Part shown: positions 25,199 to 32,700 of the stretch, in pieces | How the letters are laid out: each line of letters begins with the position of its first letter | Position numbering within the stretch: position 1 is the first letter of the stretch | Assembly (NCBI GenBank): GCA_017643925.1 | Contig: JAEPML010000009.1 | Span: 62,001-126,000, forward strand | Source of the DNA: Roseibium sp. | Lineage (GTDB): Bacteria; Pseudomonadota; Alphaproteobacteria; Rhizobiales; Stappiaceae | Reading direction: 5' to 3' | Length of the DNA: 64,000 nucleotides | Notes under the pieces: generated by a model | What the model was told of the DNA's origin: nothing | The model's input: the letters and a program-made list of their open reading frames with translations, nothing else | The model's database searches: none | Position numbers and translations under genes: made by a program

Positions 25199-26686
25199 AT
25201 GTGGAATGATATCATCTTTGCGGTGAGTTCCGTTGCCACCTTTGCAAATGTGCTTGCAATGAGTGCCGGAATCCTTGCCGGTGTAGTCATCGGTGCCATC
25301 CCCGGTATGACCGGCACGATGGCTGTGACACTCGCTCTTCCGTTCACCTTCTACATGCAGCCGGTGACAAGCATTTTGCTGCTGGTCGCCCTTTACAAGG
25401 GCAGCACCTACGGCGCCTCCATCTCGGCCATCCTGATCAAGACGCCGGGCACGGCGTCGGCGGCCTGCACCATTCTGGACGGTTGGCCCCTGGCCCGGCA
25501 GGGCAAGGCAGGCAAGGCACTCAACATGGCGCTGGTGTCTTCCTGTATTGGGGACTTCATCTCCAACATTTCCCTGATATTCCTCGCTGCCCCCCTGGCG
25601 CTCCTGGCTCTTCGTGTGGGGCCTGCCGAGTATTTCATGCTGATGGCCTTTGCCCTGTGCATGGTGGCCTCGATCTCGGGAAACTCGCTGCTGATGGGCA
25701 TCGTATCGGCCTGCCTGGGGCTGCTTCTGGCGACCGTTGGAGAGGACATTTACGGTTCCTATCGCTTTGCCATGACCGAAGACATGAAAGGTGGGCTGTC
25801 GATCGCCCCGGTCCTGATCGGACTGTTTGCCCTTCCGGAATTGATCCGGATGATCGTGTTCCGCGATGGACCGCAAGGCAAGGCCATGAAACTGGGCGAC
25901 AATCATCTGACGCTTGCCGAGTTCAAAGGCTCCTTCAAGTCGATCGTGCGCGGCAGCTTCATTGGTGTGGTGCTCGGAGCCATTCCAGGGATCGGTCCGT
26001 CGGCAGCCGCCTTTTTCTCCTACGGAGAGGCGAGACGCTCGTCGCCCAATCGCGACAACTTCGGCAAGGGGGAACTGGAGGGCATTGCAGCTTCGGAATC
26101 GGCCAACAATGGCTGTTGCGGCTCCACCATGATCCCGTTGCTTGCCCTTGGTGTGCCCGGGGACGTGATAACCGGCGTGATGCTGGGCGCGTTCATGATC
26201 CAGGGTCTGACGCCGGGTCCGTTGCTCTTTCAGAACAATCTCAACGAAGTCTACATGCTGTTTGTCGGCATGATTTTCTCCTCCGTCCTGCTCTTCATCG
26301 CCGGCAAGCTGACGGCCAGGTATTTCTCCAGGATTGCCGCGATCCCGCAAGTCGTCCTGGGGCCGGTTGTCCTGATGTTGTGCATCTATGGAATTTACGC
26401 GATCTCGAGCAATACATTTGACGTTACCATTCTGCTGATCATGGGAGCAGTCGGGTTCGTGATGCTGCTGCTGGACATTCCTGCCGCGCCTTTCCTGATC
26501 GCCTTCATTCTCGGGCCGATGTTCGAAGACAATCTGCGCCGGGCTCTCGCCATCTCCAGGGGAGATCTGGCAATTTTCTTTCAATCCCCGATCTCCTGGC
26601 TCTTTGCCGTACTGATCGTATTCTTCCTCGCTTATACCGTGCGATGGGAGCTCCAAAAACTGAGGCAGAAGCGTGCTGAAAGCTAA
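25199..26686 (+). CDS. tctA: Tripartite tricarboxylate transporter large subunit
   Basis: A 495-aa TctA-family permease with about 11-12 TM segments. GAIPGMTGTMAVTLALPFTF and YGASISAILIKTPGTASA are the first conserved motif, and GAIPGIGPSAAAFFSYGEAR the second, reflecting the internal duplication of the family. I take the ATG at 25199 as start (MWNDIIFAVSS); a GTG at 25190 would add three residues. The stop lies 14 nt inside argE. Confidence 0.9.
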   Translation: MWNDIIFAVSSVATFANVLAMSAGILAGVVIGAIPGMTGTMAVTLALPFTFYMQPVTSILLLVALYKGSTYGASISAILIKTPGTASAACTILDGWPLARQGKAGKALNMALVSSCIGDFISNISLIFLAAPLALLALRVGPAEYFMLMAFALCMVASISGNSLLMGIVSACLGLLLATVGEDIYGSYRFAMTEDMKGGLSIAPVLIGLFALPELIRMIVFRDGPQGKAMKLGDNHLTLAEFKGSFKSIVRGSFIGVVLGAIPGIGPSAAAFFSYGEARRSSPNRDNFGKGELEGIAASESANNGCCGSTMIPLLALGVPGDVITGVMLGAFMIQGLTPGPLLFQNNLNEVYMLFVGMIFSSVLLFIAGKLTARYFSRIAAIPQVVLGPVVLMLCIYGIYAISSNTFDVTILLIMGAVGFVMLLLDIPAAPFLIAFILGPMFEDNLRRALAISRGDLAIFFQSPISWLFAVLIVFFLAYTVRWELQKLRQKRAES

Positions 26687-27875
26687 GTCTTGCGTATCTG
26701 ACAGCGAACAAACATCCCTCGAGCGAACAAAAGGAATTCTGGCAGACCTGGTCGGTTTCGACACGACAAGCCACAAGTCGAATCTCGCCCTTATCGAATA
26801 CGTTTCGTCCTACCTGATGCAGCATGGCGTCACTTCGACGCTCTTGATGGACGAAACCGGCAAGAAGGCCAATCTCATCGCGGCGATTGGCCCCACTGAT
26901 CGTCCGGGCGTTGTCCTGTCCGGTCATACGGATGTTGTCCCGGCACTGGAAACAGGATGGCAGACCGGGCCTTTCGAGTTGGACGAGCGCAATGGCCGGC
27001 TTTACGGCCGGGGGAGCTGCGACATGAAAGGGTTCCTTGCCTGCGTTCTGGCAATGGTGCCTGAATTCGTCGAGGCTCAGATCCGAAGGCCGGTGTGGAT
27101 CTGCCTGTCCCATGATGAGGAGGTCGGGTGTCTCGGTGCCCCGGCCATAGCGGCTTGGTTGGCGCAACGGGAAGAGCCGCCCTTTCTGGCGATCATCGGC
27201 GAGCCGACCGAGATGAAACTGGTCACAGGACAGAAGGGCAAGATCGCGATGCGCTGTACGGTGCATGGCACATCCGGCCACTCCTCCTTCGCACCTAAAC
27301 ACGTCAATGCCGTCGATTTCGGTGCGAGGATCGTTTCCCTCATCGCGGAACGGGCAGACCGGTTTCGGCAGGAGGGTCCCTTCGACCCGGATTTCACGGT
27401 CCCACACTCAACGATGCTGGTCACGATGATCCAGGGCGGTGTTGCAACCAATATCACCCCCGAAAGATGCAGTTTTACATTCGAGATACGCAGTCTGCCC
27501 AGGCATGACGCCAGAGCCGAGCTGACCGGTATCATGAGCGAGGTCGCGGGCCGCCTGGTTCCGGAAATGCAGGCGATGCATCCGGATACGGGCGTCGTGT
27601 GGGAAGAAATGTTCTCCTATCCGGCCATGGGGGACGGAACGGATTCCATGGGATTTCTGCTTTTCAAGGACCTCATGCCAGACTGGTCCGGCAAGGTTTC
27701 CTACGGATCGGAGGGCGGTGTCTTCGAACAGGTTGGCGGAATTCCGTCCGTCATTGTGGGACCCGGCTCAATCGCGCAGGCGCACAAGCCGGACGAGTTC
27801 GTCAAGGTCACCCAGCTGGAAGCCTGTCTCGGCTTCCTTCGCGATATTGCCGGTCGTCTTCAGCACTCGAATTGA
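26673..27875 (+). CDS. argE: ArgE-type acetylornithine deacetylase (M20 family)
   Basis: A 400-aa M20 metallopeptidase-family hydrolase. SGHTDVVPA (His, Asp ligands), GRGSCDMKG, SHDEEVGCLGA (catalytic Glu-Glu) and IIGEPTEMK are present, and HGTSGHSS begins the dimerisation domain. The closest family is ArgE/acetylornithine deacetylase. It overlaps tctA by 14 nt and is the last gene of the transporter operon, so it probably deacylates an imported N-acylated amino acid rather than serving arginine synthesis. Substrate not proven. Confidence 0.88.
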   Translation: MLKAKSCVSDSEQTSLERTKGILADLVGFDTTSHKSNLALIEYVSSYLMQHGVTSTLLMDETGKKANLIAAIGPTDRPGVVLSGHTDVVPALETGWQTGPFELDERNGRLYGRGSCDMKGFLACVLAMVPEFVEAQIRRPVWICLSHDEEVGCLGAPAIAAWLAQREEPPFLAIIGEPTEMKLVTGQKGKIAMRCTVHGTSGHSSFAPKHVNAVDFGARIVSLIAERADRFRQEGPFDPDFTVPHSTMLVTMIQGGVATNITPERCSFTFEIRSLPRHDARAELTGIMSEVAGRLVPEMQAMHPDTGVVWEEMFSYPAMGDGTDSMGFLLFKDLMPDWSGKVSYGSEGGVFEQVGGIPSVIVGPGSIAQAHKPDEFVKVTQLEACLGFLRDIAGRLQHSN

Positions 27876-27910
27876 CCGGGAAGTCGTGAAGGTTTTCCTT
27901 TCTTGAGATT

Positions 27911-27943
27911 GAAAAAAGACGTCCCTTGCGAACAAGGGACGTC
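27911..27943 (-). terminator. Intrinsic terminator of the orphan solute-binding gene
   Basis: GACGTCCCTT and AAGGGACGTC form a 10-bp perfect stem with a 6-nt loop. Read on the minus strand it is followed by a T-run (A-run at 27912-27917). It may also slow rightward transcription from argE. Confidence 0.8.
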
Positions 27944-27989
27944 CAGTCTGATTAGCTGCAGGTATTGTTTTTATTGGCGAATGGGCTGG

Positions 27990-28766
27990 CTAACTGGCCA
28001 GCCACTTGTCGCGGATCTGCTCGAACCTGTTCTCGGCTGAAAGCTCGCTGATCGCCGCGTCCAGCTTCGCAATGAGGTCTTCCGCGCCTGGAAAATCCTT
28101 GCGGATGCCGATCACGAAACGAGACGAGTTTTCAAGAAACGGGAGCTCGACCACCGGCAGATCAAGACCAAGTTCGTTGAGCTGATGCTTGCCGATCGCG
28201 TAGGGGCTGACATGGATGTCCGACCGGTTGGAATTGACCAGTTGAAACACGTCCGCGAGACTATCGACCTTGTAAACGGAGTAGTCTTTCAGGTTGGTTT
28301 CACCCCAGCCATTGCCTAGGTAATCAACAATCTGAAACTTGCCGAAATCCGTCATGGTCGAAATCCCCTTGATTTCTTCCGCACGCGGATTGTCCGAGGC
28401 ATAGAAGGCGACCCGCTCCGGCCCCCAGACCTTCTCCTTGCCGAAAACGGCGTATTCCTGGCGTTTTGTTGTAGCAACCGTGCAAAAGGCGTCCAGTTCA
28501 CCGTGCTCTACCAGTTTCTGCGCGCGCGCCCAGGGGTAGCCATGGAACTCCGGCGTATAGCCGTCGACCTTTTCAAAGATTGCCTTGATGGATTCCACCA
28601 AAATGCCCTGGACCGCTTGGCCACTGCCGAAGGTTATCGGCGGGTAGGCATCGTAGTGAGCAAACCGGATCGTGGTGTCCGCCGCGGCTGCCGAAGCCGT
28701 CGTCAGCACAGCTCCGAGTGTGCACACTTTCAAAAATCGTTTGGTCACTTTGAGCGAATTGAACAT
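27990..28766 (-). CDS. Orphan extracellular solute-binding protein (SBP_bac_3-like)
   Basis: A 258-aa periplasmic protein with a signal peptide (about 1-29, ending AAAA) and a type-II binding fold like polar amino acid receptors (FAHYDAYPPITFGSGQAVQGILVESIKAIF, GYPWARAQKLVEHGELDAFC). I start it at the ATG at 28766, which has a strong GGAGGAGA site, rather than 15 codons upstream. No ABC permease or ATPase is nearby, so it either feeds a distant transporter or acts as a sensor receptor. The ligand is unknown. Confidence 0.8.
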   Translation of the reverse strand: MFNSLKVTKRFLKVCTLGAVLTTASAAAADTTIRFAHYDAYPPITFGSGQAVQGILVESIKAIFEKVDGYTPEFHGYPWARAQKLVEHGELDAFCTVATTKRQEYAVFGKEKVWGPERVAFYASDNPRAEEIKGISTMTDFGKFQIVDYLGNGWGETNLKDYSVYKVDSLADVFQLVNSNRSDIHVSPYAIGKHQLNELGLDLPVVELPFLENSSRFVIGIRKDFPGAEDLIAKLDAAISELSAENRFEQIRDKWLAS

Positions 28767-29204
28767 TTGTCTCTCCTCCAGACAGGGGCCATCGCATGCC
28801 GACAGGTACATCGAGCCTGTTCAGGTCGGTGTTGATTTGACTTGGCTGATCTTCTGCAGGTGAAACAATCAAAGGCAAAGAGGTCCTACATTTCGCAAAA
28901 GCTGAATAAACCTTCGCGAATCTTCTTTAGTCTTTGTTTGTTTCTCTGCAGGATTGGGAAACAGTATCACGAGTATTTGTTAAAATAAAGTATAAAAGAA
29001 AATACTAGTGAATTACTACTTTAATTATAATCGGTAAGTCTGATGTAATTATCAATTTTACTGAGTATTACTTTTGGGGTTGTGCCGCTCGTTATGGCCG
29101 GTGGAGGCCTCCTGATTGATTGTAATGGCATAGCCTTGTTTCTTTAGGCACCAGCCAGCGTTTCGTGTACACGACTAAGCGGTTGTGAGTGAGGACTACG
29201 TCAG
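28767..29204. other. AT-rich intergenic region
   Basis: 438 bp without a supportable gene. Positions about 28900-29080 are strikingly AT-rich against the high-GC surroundings and have frequent TATAA/AATTA runs. The region must contain the promoters of both flanking divergent genes. No clear inverted repeat or RNA gene seen. Confidence 0.6.
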
Positions 29205-29630
29205 ATGTGCGAACACAAGTGGGAGTGGGTGCCTGGGTTACGCGTTGGGCCAGTTGCTTTCGGAAGCGAAATTGATGGGTATCGCACGACACTAAACCTG
29301 CGACTTCTGGAACCCGAAGGGGCAGACGAAACTGGTTGGGGCACATACAGTTTCGACAACGAAGACAAGACTATTTGGACGGAGAACGGAAAGGTCATCT
29401 GCGTTCGCTGTGATGACTATTTTGGGTTTAAAGGTGTAAACCTTATAGGACTGGCCCGGGAGGAGTTGATTGCTCAAATGGGCGCCAAACCTGATGAGAT
29501 CGGGCTTAGCGTTGAGTTTGAAGACGGTTCGATACTCACACCCTTCGAATATTTCGATTTGTCATTGGAAATCTGGATTGAAGAAGGTGCTGTTGTGCAT
29601 GCTTCCGCGACCGCAATCTTTATGGAATGA
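29205..29630 (+). CDS. Hypothetical protein, 141 aa
   Basis: I do not recognise this protein. It is 141 aa, acidic, with Trp-rich beginning MCEHKWEWVPGL, a Cys pair (VICVRCDDYF) and a helix-like segment (GLAREELIAQMGAKPDEIG) followed by a strand-rich tail. No signal peptide or TM segment. The helix-then-strands layout is reminiscent of immunity-protein-like folds, but this is only an impression. Codon use is less GC-biased than in neighbours and it sits beside the AT-rich region, which may mean horizontal acquisition. A GAGG lies 10 nt before the ATG. Confidence 0.65.
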   Translation: MCEHKWEWVPGLRVGPVAFGSEIDGYRTTLNLRLLEPEGADETGWGTYSFDNEDKTIWTENGKVICVRCDDYFGFKGVNLIGLAREELIAQMGAKPDEIGLSVEFEDGSILTPFEYFDLSLEIWIEEGAVVHASATAIFME

Positions 29631-29680
29631 AGAAAATCTGGGCGCGACGTTATCCAAGTTTCGGTATCCGCACCAAGACG

Positions 29681-29708
29681 AAAAAAGGCGGCCAATGGCC
29701 GCCTTTTC
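29681..29708. terminator. Bidirectional intrinsic terminator
   Basis: GGCGGCC-AAT-GGCCGCC stem, with an A-run before and TTTT after; between the convergent hypothetical gene and the GPR-like gene. Confidence 0.8.
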
Positions 29709-29731
29709 ATTTCTGGATGTCAGTCAGCTCT

Positions 29732-32700
29732 TTAGTCGAGGCGACCGCTGGCATGTGCCAGCATGGTGTAGACCTTGCCGGTATCGGACGTCAGATAGGT
29801 CTGGCCGAGCATGTTGTCGCGGTCGTTACGGGAGACCTGGGCAAGCAGCTGCTCGAAGTCGGCCACGTAGCGTTCAACGGCGGTGCGGAACTCGGGGTCG
29901 CGGGCATATTTCTGACGGATCTCGTCAAAGGTCTGCTGGCCCTGCAACGTGTAGAGACGGCGCGTGAACACATGCCGCTCCCCACCGCGGTAGCGGTTCC
30001 ACAGATCGATGAAGGTCTCGTGGTCAATTGCCCTGGCAATGTCGACCGAGAGTGAATTGAGACTTTCAACCGTCTGCAGTGGTGTCCGGCCGGTTTCCGT
30101 GTCAGCACTCGGGTCCTCGTCGCGCGAGGCGCGGCGCAGGAGGTCAGAGACCCAGCCCTTGCCTGTCGAGGCGGTGTTATCCGCCGGGGCGGGCTGCTGG
30201 CGCCGCGTGTCGACCGGACGGCTGGCTGCCGGGCGCTGTTCGCTCACGGGCGCTGCCTGCGGACGGGCAGGTGCTGCAGGCGCGAAGCTTGCCGGTGCCT
30301 GTTGCGGTGCCGGCTGCGGTGCGGCGCTTGCCGTTGCCGCCTGGGCCTGCGGACGAGAGATGTCGAGAGCGTTGGACTGTTTGGCAACGATCTCGGAGAG
30401 CTCGGTCAGAGCCCGGATCTGCTCGTTCACAACCTTGCGCAGCGCTGCAGAGGATTCTTCTGCTTCGTCCGGCAGGTTGAGAACACCCTGTTTCAGCTCG
30501 GCACGGGTGGCTTCCAGTTCGCGGTGAACTTCCCTGGCCACGTCGCGCATGCGGGTTGCTGCATCATTGAAACGATCCGACGCGTCGCTGACGGTGCGGG
30601 TCATTTCCGTGATGATGTCGTCCTGTGCGGAACGGATGGCATCGCGGGCCTTCTGGCCTTCCATGCCTGCCGTCAGGCGCATGGATTCGAACTGCTCGGC
30701 CACCTGCTTGGAAGCAGCTTCCGCAGCCGCGCTCAACATGCCTGCAGCATCGCGTGCCTTGTCGTCGGCCGTTTCCAGCGTTTCGGAGAGGTTCTGGGAG
30801 AAGGACCGCATGAGCGTGTCGACTGCTTCGGTCTTGGCCAGCAGCGTGTCGGCCACTTCCTCGATGGCGGTCTTGCGTTCCGAAACCCGTCCTTCGACAG
30901 ACTTGTTGGTGTCTTCCAGATGACGGGCGGCGCGGGTCAGTTCTTCCGAATGATCACCGAACCGGTTTGTCAGGTTCTGGATGTCGGCCAGGGTCGTCGT
31001 GGTCACATCACGCAGGTTGGAGACCTGCTCGGAGATGATGCCGGTGGTCGAATTTGTCTCGACCATTGCCCGGTCCACGGCCGAGCGGAATTCCGCAGCC
31101 CGTTGCGACAGGTTGTTCTCGACCTCGTTGAGGTTTGTTCCGGCGACGGCGACAACTTCCTGAAGGTTCGTGTTCGAAGCCTCGATCTTGTTGAGGATCT
31201 CGGTAACGTACGCTTCCAGGCGTTGCTTCGTGTCGCTGAGCAGGGACGTGGCCTGCGCGCTGCGCTCGTTGATGCTGGCAATGATCCGGTCGCCGGCCTC
31301 GACAAGCGAGCGGGTCGCATCCAGACCGGTGTGCGCGAATGTGTCGGAGACATCGCGGCCCTTGACCGTGATGGCCTCGAGGATCGCCGTGTGGACCTCG
31401 GAGAGGCGGCCTGTCAGATCATTTGCGCGCGTTTCGATGGCGCTGATCAGTTCGTTGCCGTCGGTGCCCACGATCTTGGCCAGCTCGCCGGAACGGGCTC
31501 CGAAGGCCTCGTTGAGCGAGGTCGCCTTTTCGAGCAGCTCGTTGGCAACCTCGTTGCCACGGCCAACCAGGAGATCTGCCGCTTCGGTCACCGCGCTGTT
31601 GACGCGGGCACGAACCATGCCGGCTTCGCTCGACATCTGACCGCGAATGTCTTCCAGCGTCTTGGCCAGGGTGATACGAGCCTGTTCGCTTTCGGCAGAG
31701 AGATTGCCGGAGATCTCGGCGATGAGGCCCGAGAGCTGGTTGCGAACCTTCTCGCTTTCGCCGGTCAGCGAGCCGGAGAATTCGGCAAGCGTTCCTGCAT
31801 AAAGCGTGCGGGCCTTTTCGCTTTCCGCGGTCATGGCGCGGGCGGCATCGCCCACTGCTGCCAGGACAAGTTCGCGGATCTTGTCGCTTTCGCCAGACAG
31901 CGAACCGGTGGCCTGCTGCATGGCGGCCGTGACGGCGTCTGCCGCCTTCTGACTTTCACCCACCAGAACGCCGCGTGCTTCGCCCACGGAACCCAGAACG
32001 ATCTGACGCATGCGGTCGCCTTCGCCAGACAGTTTCTCGGTCGCCTGGGTGAGGGCACCATCGACGATTTCCACGGTCCGTGTCCGTTCGTCGGACAGGG
32101 TCTGGACAGCGGCCGTAGTGGCTTCCTGGATCACGTCACGCAATTGCGTGCTCTCAGTTGACAGCGTTGCGCCGGCTTCGGAGATGACCGCTGTCAGAAT
32201 GTCGCGTGCGCGCTCGCTTTCGCTGGTGAGCGTGCCTGAAATGCTTTCGAGGCGTTCGTTCAGCAGCGTTTCCAGCTGGATCGCGCGGCTGTCGAGCGTT
32301 TCGGCAACCTCGAACACCTTGGCGCCGAGGGCAACATTTATTTCGGCAATGCGTTCCGACAGGGATTCCGTCAGTTCCTCGCTTTGTTTGCCAAGAACCG
32401 TTCCGGCTTCCGTCAGGCGGTTGTCCAGCGCCGAGGTCATCTCTTCCTGGCCCTCGACGAAGGCCTGCGCGATTTCCTTGGTCCTGGAGATCAGGGTTTC
32501 GGAAATCTGGCGGGCCCTGGCGTCCAGGGTTTCGTCGATCCGGTCGGTGCCGCTGGTCATCGAGGCGGACAGCAATTCGGCCTTTTCGGCCATGCTGGTT
32601 GCTGCGCCGTCGACGCGTGAAGACAGGTTCTGACCGATTTCCTCAGCGCGTTCGGCAAGGGTGTTGCCGGCTGCCTCGACACGCTGGCCGAGCTGCAGGG

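Noticed and set aside
25169..26776. A 535-aa minus-strand open frame antisense to tctA
   Set aside because: tctA has clear family motifs on the other strand; the antisense frame has charged low-complexity composition and no motif.
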